Of a stretch of DNA of 64,000 bases, positions 19,653 through 28,370 are shown one piece after another (the first letter of the stretch is position 1; every line of letters starts with the position of its first letter). The notes beneath the pieces are model-generated. The model did not search any database. It saw only the letters and a list, made by a program, of their open reading frames with translations, and had not been told where the DNA came from. A program made the translations under genes and the position numbers. The DNA is from Limnohabitans sp. 2KL-51. GTDB lineage: Bacteria > Pseudomonadota > Gammaproteobacteria > Burkholderiales > Burkholderiaceae_C. The stretch lies in NCBI RefSeq assembly GCF_003063645.1, contig NZ_NESJ01000003.1:62001-126000 (forward strand), given 5' to 3'.

Positions 19653-21344
19653 TTAGGGGGAACGTGCACCGCAACCCGCAAAAATATCCAGCTCAGGCTG
19701 CTGCAAACGGGTCTTTACCTCTGCCAGCGTCAAGACCGAATGGAACAGGTGGTCGTGCGACATCGGTGCGGACGCCTGTTTTTTCCAACAATGGGCATCC
19801 CATTTCAGCTGCGACTGCAGCGGCTTGGACAACCACATCACCATGGGCACATGAGTTTGCTCTTTCGGCGCCATCATGTACGGCATGCCGTGCAGGTACA
19901 GGCCTTTTTCGCCCAGCGATTCGCCGTGGTCAGAGACATACAACATGGCCGTAGGGCGCGGCTGGCTTTTGAGCCAGCGCACGGTTTGTGCCAGCAAGTG
20001 GTCGGTGTAACGCACCGCGTTGTCGTAAGCGTTGACGATCTCCTGCGCCGGGCAATCTTGCAGCACAGTGCTGTGGCACTCAGGCTGATAGGCCTTCATG
20101 TCGGCCGGTGTGCGTTTGTAATAAGCCGGGCCGTGGTTGCCCATTTGGTGCAGCACCACGACGGTGCCTGCCGCCTTGCCACTGGCGCTTGACTTTTCCA
20201 GCTGGGCCAGGCGCTCAGGCAAAACGCGCAGCATGATTTCGTCGAAGCATTCGCCATCCGGGCACAGCGCTGGGTCTTTCAACGCCAAGGTGTTGGTGTT
20301 GGGCACGCGATCGCACAACCCTTTGCAGCCGGACTGGTTGTCCAACCACAGCACCTGCATGCCAGCGCGTTGCAACACGTCCAGCAAATTTTCGTAAGGG
20401 ATGTCATTTTTGCCATAAGCTTCGCGCCCCAAATGAGAAAACATGCAGGGCACAGAGACTTGGGTGTTGGTGCCGCAAGAACTGACGTTGGCAAAGTAGG
20501 CCAGCTCGCCGCTGCCCTGCAGTTGGCGCAGTTGCGGTGTGGTGTCACGCGCGTAACCGGCCAGACCGAAGTTGGCCGCACGCGCGGTTTCGCCCACCAC
20601 CAGCACGATCAACGGGGGCTTGTGGCCAGCCAAGGTTGCGGGTGCGAAAACAGCGTCTTGTCCAATGGGCTGCAAAGGCTGGCGAGCCTGAGCGGTCTGC
20701 CCAATCACCAAGCGTGCGCTGGCATAAAGGGTGTTGAAGGGGTTGAGCATGTAGCGCATGGATTTTTGGTTGCGCATGGTGGAGGCCAAATCCTGAAACG
20801 AAGCCCAGACCACCACCAGCAAGACCAGCGCAGCCAAAGCGGCGAGGCCCAGTTGACGCCCCACCAAGCGCTGGGCGGTCAGCTTTTGCACGGGCTGACG
20901 CCACCACCACCAGCCAGGCAGCACCACGCCCAGTGCCAGCACCACCAGCATGGACCACGACAACAAATCTCGCACCTCGCGCACATCGGTCTGCACGGTG
21001 TTGGCCATCATGGTGGGGTCGATGACGACGCCGTAGGCGATCATGAAATAACTGTTGGCCGCGGCCACCAAGAGGAGCAGCACGCCTGCCGGTTTCCGCC
21101 AGCGGGGCCAAACCAGCAGGCTGAGCAGCACGGTAGTGGACGACAACACGATGAGCGCAAAACCCACCAAGCCCATCCAGGTGCGCAGGCTGTGGGCATC
21201 GGTCAAGGCCCACATCGCACGCCAAAGGGGCAAGTTGCCCAAGGTGCTCAGCCACAAGGCCAGAACCAGCAGAAGACTCAAGGGGTGCCAGGGGCGGAGC
21301 ACCAGCACATCAGCAGGAGCAAGATCGGGAGAAGTGGGGGTCAT
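19653..21344 (-). CDS. eptA: Phosphoethanolamine--lipid A transferase (EptA family)
   Basis: N-terminal TM bundle; VLVVGETARAANFGLAGYARDTTPQL, MGNHGPAYYKRTP, YVSDHGESLGEKGLYLHGMPYMMAP. Confidence 0.93.
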   Translation of the reverse strand: MTPTSPDLAPADVLVLRPWHPLSLLLVLALWLSTLGNLPLWRAMWALTDAHSLRTWMGLVGFALIVLSSTTVLLSLLVWPRWRKPAGVLLLLVAAANSYFMIAYGVVIDPTMMANTVQTDVREVRDLLSWSMLVVLALGVVLPGWWWWRQPVQKLTAQRLVGRQLGLAALAALVLLVVVWASFQDLASTMRNQKSMRYMLNPFNTLYASARLVIGQTAQARQPLQPIGQDAVFAPATLAGHKPPLIVLVVGETARAANFGLAGYARDTTPQLRQLQGSGELAYFANVSSCGTNTQVSVPCMFSHLGREAYGKNDIPYENLLDVLQRAGMQVLWLDNQSGCKGLCDRVPNTNTLALKDPALCPDGECFDEIMLRVLPERLAQLEKSSASGKAAGTVVVLHQMGNHGPAYYKRTPADMKAYQPECHSTVLQDCPAQEIVNAYDNAVRYTDHLLAQTVRWLKSQPRPTAMLYVSDHGESLGEKGLYLHGMPYMMAPKEQTHVPMVMWLSKPLQSQLKWDAHCWKKQASAPMSHDHLFHSVLTLAEVKTRLQQPELDIFAGCGARSP

Positions 21345-21401
21345 GGGCTACAGATGGCAAAGCAAGAGCCGCCATTCTCGAAACCCAGTCTTATCGCAAC
21401 A

Positions 21402-22847
21402 TTAAGCTTTACCCGACAGGTGGCCTGCGGCGGGCCAAACCAGCGCAAAACGCTTGCCAAAAGGGGCTGCACCCGCATCGCTCACCAGCTGCGCCCCCTG
21501 GCTTTGGGCGATGCGCTCGACCAAAGTGAGGCCTATGCCCAGGCCCGTGTCGGAGCCCGATGTGCAGGCGGCGCTGAAGTCACCGCCATCGTCGCTGACC
21601 GACAGCGTCACCTGACCTGCCCCATCGCAGGCCACACGCACCTCAACATAAGTGCCTGCCGGGTTGTGGCGCAAGGCGTTGTCCACCAGGTTGCGCAAGG
21701 CAAGCTCCAGCAAGGTGGCCTGCCCGGGCAGCGCCAATGATTCGGGTGCTTCGAGCGCGATGTCCTGGCCCAACTCGTGGGCCAGCGCCGCATGCTCAGA
21801 CACCACGCGCAGCGCCAAAGCGCACAGGTCCACGGGTTCGGACTGGTCACCCGTCATGCTTTGGGCCCGCGCCAGGTCCAACAGTTGCGACAGGATGCGC
21901 CCCGCACGCAAAGCGCCCTGCTCCACAGACTGCAAGGCCTGGGCTTGTTCAGCGGCTGGGCCATGTCGGGCCAGCCGGGCCTGCAGCACCAGCGCGGTCA
22001 ATGGGGTGCGCAGCTCATGGGCCACATCGGCTGCAAAGCGCCGCTCACGCCCGATCTGGGCCTGCAGGCGAAGCACCAACGCGTTGATGGACTGGACCGT
22101 CACGCCCAGCTCCCGATAAGGCTGCTGCGGCACCAGGGTTTGGCCTGAATCAACATCAAGCGCCGCGATCTTGCCCGACAAACGCTGCAAAGGCAGCAGG
22201 CCGCGCCGAATGGCCGAGGCCAGCATCAAGGCCACCAATGGCAAGAACACCAGCGCAGGCAGCAAGATGTGCTCAGAAATGTCGGCGGCCAGCGCTTCTC
22301 GCCGTGCCGGGTCCATGAACACGGCCACGCGGCGCACAGAGCCACCTTCTGTCGACTCACCCACGTACACGCGCCAATCCTGCGAGACGCCTTGCATCGT
22401 CAAGCCCTGCGTCTGGTGGCCCAGAGCCAGGCGCGTTGGCCATTGGGCGTGCACACCGTGCGAATCCCAGACCAGGCGTTCGTCCTGCCAGACGAGCACA
22501 TGGAATTCAGGCGCGTAGGCGTTGGGCGGATGCTGTGCCAAGGCTTTGGGCAGCGCCGCCTGTGGGGCCGCAAAGGGTTTGGACGCATCAGAGACCGTCA
22601 AGGGCATTTTGAGCGCCTCACTCAAGGGTGCGTCCAGGGGCAGGCTGAGCAGCAGTTGCGCGGCCGACACCAGCAGGCCATCGCTGATTTCTTCGGCCTC
22701 GTGGTAGCCGGTGGAATAGGCCAGTCCGGCCAGCAAGAGCCACAGTGCCACCACCCCTCCCAGCGCCCAGGCCCACAGGTAGCGCCACAACGAGCGGGGT
22801 TGGAGCTTGCCAGGATCGACCTGCGGTTTGCTCGCTAGTTTCATCAA
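21402..22847 (-). CDS. Sensor histidine kinase (PmrB/QseC-like)
   Basis: AADVAHELRTPLTALVLQ H-box, NLVDNALRHNPAG, DTGLGIGLTLVERIAQSQGAQ. Confidence 0.92.
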   Translation of the reverse strand: MMKLASKPQVDPGKLQPRSLWRYLWAWALGGVVALWLLLAGLAYSTGYHEAEEISDGLLVSAAQLLLSLPLDAPLSEALKMPLTVSDASKPFAAPQAALPKALAQHPPNAYAPEFHVLVWQDERLVWDSHGVHAQWPTRLALGHQTQGLTMQGVSQDWRVYVGESTEGGSVRRVAVFMDPARREALAADISEHILLPALVFLPLVALMLASAIRRGLLPLQRLSGKIAALDVDSGQTLVPQQPYRELGVTVQSINALVLRLQAQIGRERRFAADVAHELRTPLTALVLQARLARHGPAAEQAQALQSVEQGALRAGRILSQLLDLARAQSMTGDQSEPVDLCALALRVVSEHAALAHELGQDIALEAPESLALPGQATLLELALRNLVDNALRHNPAGTYVEVRVACDGAGQVTLSVSDDGGDFSAACTSGSDTGLGIGLTLVERIAQSQGAQLVSDAGAAPFGKRFALVWPAAGHLSGKA

Positions 22848-23596
22848 GCCCCACCTTGGGATTCTGGCACCGGCACAAAATAGCCCACGCCGCGCACCGT
22901 CTTAACCAGGCCTTCACCCAGTTTGCGGCGCAGGTGGTGCATGTGCACTTCCAGGGCATTACTGTCCAGCACTTCGTCAAAACCATAGAGCGCCTGCTCC
23001 AGCCGCTGGCGCGAGAGCACCTGCCCGCTGCCGCGCAGCAGTGCCAGCAGCAAGGCAAATTCCTTGGCCCGCAGCGCCACGGTCTCACCGTTGCGCACCA
23101 CCGTGTGGCCAGCGGGGTCAACCACCAGATCGCCATGGCGCAGCAGCGGCGAGGCGCGGCCTTCGCTGCGGCGCAAGGCCACGCGCATGCGGGCCAGCAG
23201 TTCCTCGGGCTCGAAGGGCTTGACCACGTAGTCGTCGGCCCCCTCGTCCAGCCCCGCCACCCGGTCGGGCAAAGCGTCTCGGGCGGTCATGATCAGAACC
23301 GGCATGACGCGGCCCGAGCGACGCACCTGGCGCAGCCAGTCCAGACCGTCGCCGTCAGGCAGGCCAAGGTCCAGCAGCACCAGGTCAAAGGGTTCCACGC
23401 GCAATGCTGCCGAAGCCAATGCCAGCGTGGACGTCACGTCCACCGCATAGCCGCTGGCCCGCAGGGTCGCGGCCAGGCCGGTGGCAATACCCGCGTCGTC
23501 TTCCACAATCAATACCCGCATCGTCCCAGCTCCATTGGCTTGAGTGGTCATTTGTTGAGGCTCGATTGTCTCAGTTGTGGTGTTCATGTTGCACAC
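22844..23596 (-). CDS. OmpR-family response regulator (PmrA/QseB-like); start may be internal
   Basis: MRVLIVEDDAGIATGLAATLRASGYAVD...DLVLLDLGLPDGDGLDWLRQVR and winged helix; overlaps the kinase start. Confidence 0.92.
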   Translation of the reverse strand: MCNMNTTTETIEPQQMTTQANGAGTMRVLIVEDDAGIATGLAATLRASGYAVDVTSTLALASAALRVEPFDLVLLDLGLPDGDGLDWLRQVRRSGRVMPVLIMTARDALPDRVAGLDEGADDYVVKPFEPEELLARMRVALRRSEGRASPLLRHGDLVVDPAGHTVVRNGETVALRAKEFALLLALLRGSGQVLSRQRLEQALYGFDEVLDSNALEVHMHHLRRKLGEGLVKTVRGVGYFVPVPESQGGA

Positions 23597-23697
23597 CTTG
23601 TCACAGCGACTTTAAGCCTGGCTTAACCCGGGCAGCATTTAATTGAACGATGCAGAAATCAGACATGCGAATCCCCACCCAACCCCACCTGAGCTAG

Positions 23698-24411
23698 ATG
23701 CACAGTACCCACCGACATCCTCATACGATCGCCAGCCTATGGCTTTGGGGCACGCTGCTGGTGCTCACCCTGGTTTGGGACGCATCGGAATACGATCTCA
23801 GCGCCATGACCTGGTTGGGCGGCCCAAAGGGCTTTGCTTGGCGCGACCACTGGTGGTTGAGCAGCGTGATGCACACCGGTGCCAAACAACTGGCCGTGCT
23901 GATTTACCTGGGGGTGTTGGCGATGACCGTGTGGCCGCAGGGTGTTTGGCGGCGTCTGGAACGCCATCAACGTTGGGAGATCGCTGCTGGAATCACCCTC
24001 AGCTTGTTGGCGGTTACTGCCATCAAACGCATCAGTCTGACCAGTTGCCCTTGGGAATTACAAGCCTTTGGGGGAGTGGCCAGCTATGTGTCGCACTGGT
24101 CGTGGGGGGTGAGGGATGGCGGCTCCGGTTCATGTTTTCCGGGTGGGCACGCCTCGAGTGCTTTTGCCTTCATCGCCCTGAGCTTGCCGTGGTTGACCTC
24201 GACGGACACCAACCAGCAACGCCTGGGACGGGCCATGACCGGGGTGATTGTGCTGAGCGGGTTGGTCTTGGGGCTGTCGCAGACCCTCAGAGGGGCCCAC
24301 TACCCCAGCCACACAGCGTGGACCGCCTTGGTCTGCGCGGCCACGGCCTGGGCCAACCATGGTTTGTTTGCGTGGTGGCGCATCAAGCGTGAACTTTCAA
24401 TCAACCGCTAA
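23698..24411 (+). CDS. PAP2-family phosphatase (LpxE/PgpB-like)
   Basis: IKRISLTSCPWELQ...GSCFPGGHASSAFAFIAL...RGAHYPSHTAWTALV phosphatase motifs with TM helices. Confidence 0.88.
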   Translation: MHSTHRHPHTIASLWLWGTLLVLTLVWDASEYDLSAMTWLGGPKGFAWRDHWWLSSVMHTGAKQLAVLIYLGVLAMTVWPQGVWRRLERHQRWEIAAGITLSLLAVTAIKRISLTSCPWELQAFGGVASYVSHWSWGVRDGGSGSCFPGGHASSAFAFIALSLPWLTSTDTNQQRLGRAMTGVIVLSGLVLGLSQTLRGAHYPSHTAWTALVCAATAWANHGLFAWWRIKRELSINR

Positions 24412-24422
24412 AGGTCCGCAAG

Positions 24423-25304
24423 TCAAGCCCTGCGCCGTGTCCATTCAGGCAGCGGCGCGGCTTTGTGCAGCACATCCTGGTGCAACCAAGTCGCGCTTTT
24501 GCGGGCCCGCTCGGCCACGGTGTCCAGCGGCAGTTGCTGGTAATCGTCGTTGAAGACCTCAAAGCTGTAGTCGCCCCGGTAGCCGATGCGGTCCAGGCGC
24601 AGCACCAAATCGGCCAACTGTTCGCTGTGTACACCCTCACCCGGAAACACGCGGAAAGTGCGCGCCGTGGTCATGCGCTCTTCAAAAGTCGGGGTTTCTT
24701 GCCACATGAAGTCTGACAGTTGCACCAAAAAGATTTTGGACGGATCCAGTTCTTCGATGGCGTCCAAGGAGGTCTTGGCCGCAAAGATGTGGAAGGAGTC
24801 GATGCCAATGCCGAGGTTGGGGCAGTCGGCGCGGCAGACCACGTCCCAACTGGTGGTGAATTCGTTGACGGTACGGCCCCAAGACAGCGCTTCGTAGGTG
24901 ATCTGGATGCCCAGCGGCACCGCCAGCATAGCGAGTTTTTTCAGGTCGGCGGCGATGGCGTCGAGGTCTTGTGTGGCATGGCGAGAAGTGGACGAGCATG
25001 CGAGCAAGACCTTGCTGCCAGTAGCCGCGCACATCTGGAGCATCGATTTGGCGATGTCGAGTTTGTAGCTGTGCAGGTGTCCCGACAAGCCTTCAAAATC
25101 GCGCAGCACCTGAAAACCCGTGGGCCGCATGCCGCTGGCCTGCACTGCTGCCACAGCAGCTTGCACACCCCCGGGGTGCGTGACCAAATCGCGCGCCATC
25201 AACATCACCTGAGAAAAGCCTGCGCCCTTCATGGCGGCCAGCTTGGCCTCCAGGGTGCCCGCCATGGTGATGGTGTCCATGCCGTAACCGTCGAGCATGC
25301 TCAT
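24423..25304 (-). CDS. Sugar phosphate isomerase/epimerase-fold protein, similar to the N-terminal domain of QuiC-type 3-dehydroshikimate dehydratases
   Basis: MSMLDGYGMDTITMAGTLEAKLAAMKGAGFSQVML...QITYEALSWGRTVNEFTTSWDVVCRADCPNLGIGIDSFH...SFEVFNDDYQQLP. ORF extends to 25553 but the upstream part overlaps the next gene and a repeat. Confidence 0.8.
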   Translation of the reverse strand: MSMLDGYGMDTITMAGTLEAKLAAMKGAGFSQVMLMARDLVTHPGGVQAAVAAVQASGMRPTGFQVLRDFEGLSGHLHSYKLDIAKSMLQMCAATGSKVLLACSSTSRHATQDLDAIAADLKKLAMLAVPLGIQITYEALSWGRTVNEFTTSWDVVCRADCPNLGIGIDSFHIFAAKTSLDAIEELDPSKIFLVQLSDFMWQETPTFEERMTTARTFRVFPGEGVHSEQLADLVLRLDRIGYRGDYSFEVFNDDYQQLPLDTVAERARKSATWLHQDVLHKAAPLPEWTRRRA

Positions 25305-25317
25305 GGCAGGTCTCCCG

Positions 25318-25390
25318 CAGGGCCGCCCCAAGGGAGACCGACGCCCCCTTGGGGGGCAGTGAATACACGAAGTGATGAACGTGGGGGCTT
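25318..25390. repeat. Dispersed palindromic intergenic repeat (CCCCAAGGGAGACCGACGCCCCCTTGGGGGGCAGTGAATACACGAAGTG)
   Basis: CCCCAAGGG...CCCTTGGGG inverted repeat followed by GCAGTGAATACACGAAGTG; resembles intergenic repeats remembered from Comamonadaceae. Confidence 0.55.
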
Positions 25391-25398
25391 CATTTTTT

Positions 25399-26295
25399 TC
25401 ACTGGTGAACCAGTTCAAAAGCGACCGAGCCCAGCGTAGCGCGGGTGAGCGCACCCCGGTCCTCGGGGTGCAGCTGGGTCGATTCGACAAACTCCACGCC
25501 TCGCGCCTTGAGCGTGGCCACCGCCAGCCCCACATCGGGCACGCCAAAGCCAATGCGCTGCAAGCACTCGGGGCTGTCGTCGGCGTCCATCCAGGGCTCG
25601 GGCTCCACCAGTTGCCATAAGAAGCTGCCGCAAGGGCTTTTCATCAGCTTGCCCTTGGGCAAGATCCCAAAGCGCTCTTCATCGGGAATGCTGCTGAAGT
25701 CGAACATGTGTTCGTAATAGGTCTGCCAGTCGGCGCTGCGCGCCGCACCGATGTACTGCACCACGCCAAAGTAGCTCATGCCAGCCAGCGCAGGAGGGTT
25801 CGGGTCCACGGTGGGGATCGGCTTGAAGTCGATGTCGTAGATGGAGAATTCTTGCCAGCGGTCCACAAAGTAAAAACGGCTACCGCCTGGGCCGTGGATG
25901 GCAGGGATGTGCAGCTCCATCGCTTGGGCGTGGCTGTCCACGTTCCATGCACCCAAATCCAGGCAGCGGGTGTGCGCCTTCAGGGCGTCTTGCACCCGAA
26001 AAGCCACGGCCGAGATCGCGGGCTGGCCATCGACCGTGCCGCTCACGCGGGCATCATCCGGGCTGGCGTTCACCACCAGGTTCATGCTCCCCTGGCGGTA
26101 CAGCGTCACCTCGCGCGAGCGGTGACGGGCCACCGGGCGAAAGCCCATGTTTTCGAGCACCTGACCCAGAGCCTGCGGGCGGCTAGTGGCGTATTCGATG
26201 AATTCAATGCCCGCGATGCCCAATCGATTGGGCATGTCGGGAACGGCTTCGCGGTTGGCAGGTTTCAGGGTCATCTCAAGGCTCCAGTCGGGCAA
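25399..26295 (-). CDS. 4-hydroxyphenylpyruvate dioxygenase-like (VOC) protein, similar to the C-terminal domain of QuiC-type enzymes
   Basis: LGIAGIEFIEYATSRPQALGQVLENMGFRPVARHRSREVTLYRQGSMNLVVNA...GVEFVESTQLHPEDRGALTRATLGSVAFELVHQ. Confidence 0.82.
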   Translation of the reverse strand: MPDWSLEMTLKPANREAVPDMPNRLGIAGIEFIEYATSRPQALGQVLENMGFRPVARHRSREVTLYRQGSMNLVVNASPDDARVSGTVDGQPAISAVAFRVQDALKAHTRCLDLGAWNVDSHAQAMELHIPAIHGPGGSRFYFVDRWQEFSIYDIDFKPIPTVDPNPPALAGMSYFGVVQYIGAARSADWQTYYEHMFDFSSIPDEERFGILPKGKLMKSPCGSFLWQLVEPEPWMDADDSPECLQRIGFGVPDVGLAVATLKARGVEFVESTQLHPEDRGALTRATLGSVAFELVHQ

Positions 26296-27129
26296 TCAAT
26301 AACTCAGCTTTGCCACACGACGCAGGACTTCAGCCGTGGTGGTGGGCAGGCCAAAAAATTCCAGATAAGCAGGGATTTGCTCGTAAAGCATGTCGGTGCC
26401 CACCTGAGTTGGGCAGCCACGTGCTTGGGCCGCCGCCAAAAATGCCGTGGTCTCGGCACGCATCACCACCTCGCCCACAAAAGTGTCGGGCGACAAGCGC
26501 GACACATCCAGGGGCAGCGGATCGCCTTCGTTCATGCCCAAGGGTGTGGCGTTGACAACCAGGTCATGCCCCGCCGCATCATTAGAGCTGGTACGCACAT
26601 CGATTTGCGGGTAGTTATCCCTGAGCCGCTGGGCCAGCGCTTCGCAGCAAGCGGTGTTCACATCGAACAGGCTGATGGCCGCAATGCCTGCGCCCGCGAG
26701 TGATGCTGCAATCGCGCAACCCACGCCCCCTGTGCCGACGACGAGCACGCGTTTACCCATCAGGCCAAAACCCTTGCGCTGCACACCGCGCACAAAACCG
26801 GCACCGTCAAACATGTCTCCCACCAGGCGACCATCGGCCAAACGCTTGACCGCATTGCAGGCTCCGGCCACGCGCACGGTGGCGGTCACTTCATCGAGCA
26901 AACCCACCGTGCTGACCTTGTGCGGCATGGTGATCAATGCGCCCCGGATGTTTTCCAGCGTGAACACAGACTTGAGGAAAGCCGGGTAGTGCTCGGCTGT
27001 GCAGCCCATTGGCACCACCACCGCGTTGATCCCCGCCTCGTTGAAGTACGGGTTGTAAATCATCGGTGACTTGAAGGTGTGCGTGGGGTAACCGATGTGG
27101 GCGATGAGTTCGGTATGGCCGTTGATCAT
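26296..27129 (-). CDS. Shikimate/quinate dehydrogenase family protein (AroE-like)
   Basis: GYPTHTFKSPMIYNPYFNEAGINAVVVPMGC...ITMPHKVSTVGLLDEVT...VLVVGTGGVGCAIAASLAGAG...VNATPLGMNEGDPLPLD. Confidence 0.9.
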   Translation of the reverse strand: MINGHTELIAHIGYPTHTFKSPMIYNPYFNEAGINAVVVPMGCTAEHYPAFLKSVFTLENIRGALITMPHKVSTVGLLDEVTATVRVAGACNAVKRLADGRLVGDMFDGAGFVRGVQRKGFGLMGKRVLVVGTGGVGCAIAASLAGAGIAAISLFDVNTACCEALAQRLRDNYPQIDVRTSSNDAAGHDLVVNATPLGMNEGDPLPLDVSRLSPDTFVGEVVMRAETTAFLAAAQARGCPTQVGTDMLYEQIPAYLEFFGLPTTTAEVLRRVAKLSY

Positions 27130-27210
27130 GGGCTAAAGGGAAAAAGACCCGCATCGTCAATGCCTGCGGGCTGAAGAAACCAGAAAATACCTCCCTGCAT
27201 GCGGAGGCCG

Positions 27211-27275
27211 GGTCCGCTGCAGCACCAGGCTGCAGCGGGTCTGTCTCAAGCCTGAGCCACGGCGCATGCCGTGGC
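27211..27275. other. Two consecutive intergenic hairpins downstream of the TRAP solute-binding gene
   Basis: GGTCCGCTGCAGC-ACCAG-GCTGCAGCGGGTC, then CCACGGC-GCAT-GCCGTGG; no clear T tract. Confidence 0.6.
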
Positions 27276-27283
27276 CTTGGGGC

Positions 27284-28279
27284 TTACTTGCGCAGCTTGG
27301 TCAGCTCGGCTTGCAACTCGGCCACGGTGGCGGCAATCGCCTCGCCGTGCTTGGCAATCACAGGCTTCATCTTGTCGCGCAAGATGGCCACTTCAGCGGC
27401 GGGCAAGGTGGTCACTTGCATGCCGTTTTTCTTCAGGTTCTCCAGCAAACTGGCTTCCTGGGCGCGCGCTTGGGTGCGCTGGAACTTGGAGGACTCGGCA
27501 GCCGCGTCGCTCAAGATTTTCTTTTCAGCGGCGGACAAGGTGTCCCAGAACTTCTTGCTGATCACCACCGACTGGGGGTTGTACTGGTGCCCAGTCAGGA
27601 CCATGTGCTTTTGCACTTCGAAGAGCTTGGCGCCGTTGATGGTGGCCACCGGGTTTTCTTGGCCGTCCACAGCTTTTTGCTCCAGTGCAGCGTACAGCTC
27701 AGGGAATGGCAGCGGTGTGGGGTTGGCACCCAGCGCCTTGACCCAGTCCACGTTGATCGGGTTGGGGATCACGCGCAGCTTCAGGCCATCGATGTCCGAC
27801 ACTTTGTTGATGGCGCGGCGGCCGTTGGTCACATGGCGAAAGCCCAGCTCATAAAAGCCCAGACCCACCAGACCTTTTTCTTCCAGTTTGGCGTGCATTT
27901 TCTTGCCAAAAGCACCGTCCACCACGGCATCTGCTTCTTGGCCGCTGGCGAACATGAAGGGGAAATCAAAGACTGAAAAATCGCGCACTTGTGAGGCAAA
28001 GATGCCCGAGTTCATCGAGGCCATCTCCAAAGTGCCGCCTTGAATGGCCGACACGTTGGCCTGGTCGCTGCCCAAAGCGCCAGCGGGGAACACGTTGACC
28101 TTGAGCTTGCCGCCGGAGTTTTTCTCGACGATTTCCTTGAACTTTTCCATGCCCTGAATGATGGGGTGACCCGCAGCATTCTGGTTGGCGAACTTGATGG
28201 TTTTGTCTTGCGCCGATGCCACACCCAAAGCCGCCAAAGCGACGGTCGCGATCAAGGACTTGATGAATACACGTTTCAT
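27284..28279 (-). CDS. TRAP transporter solute-binding protein (DctP family)
   Basis: Signal peptide MKRVFIKSLIATVALAALGVASA; GGTLEMASMNSG, GRRAINKVSDIDGLKLRVIPNPINVDWVKALGANPTPLPFPELYAALEQKAVDGQENP. Confidence 0.93.
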   Translation of the reverse strand: MKRVFIKSLIATVALAALGVASAQDKTIKFANQNAAGHPIIQGMEKFKEIVEKNSGGKLKVNVFPAGALGSDQANVSAIQGGTLEMASMNSGIFASQVRDFSVFDFPFMFASGQEADAVVDGAFGKKMHAKLEEKGLVGLGFYELGFRHVTNGRRAINKVSDIDGLKLRVIPNPINVDWVKALGANPTPLPFPELYAALEQKAVDGQENPVATINGAKLFEVQKHMVLTGHQYNPQSVVISKKFWDTLSAAEKKILSDAAAESSKFQRTQARAQEASLLENLKKNGMQVTTLPAAEVAILRDKMKPVIAKHGEAIAATVAELQAELTKLRK

Positions 28280-28370
28280 GAGCTGTCTCCAAAATAAAGT
28301 GAATCGGACGTACGCTTGAAATCGAGTGGCTTGTCGTCTGGCGTACCCGGTCAGACGTCAAACCGGGAAT

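Noticed and set aside
20370-21740. 456-aa plus-strand ORF
   Set aside because: Antisense to eptA and the sensor kinase; Gln/His-rich shadow ORF without domain signature.
24423-25553. Full ORF to 25553 as the start of the TIM-barrel protein
   Set aside because: The upstream 83 codons overlap the HPPD-like gene and a dispersed repeat; homology-like sequence starts at the Met at 25304.
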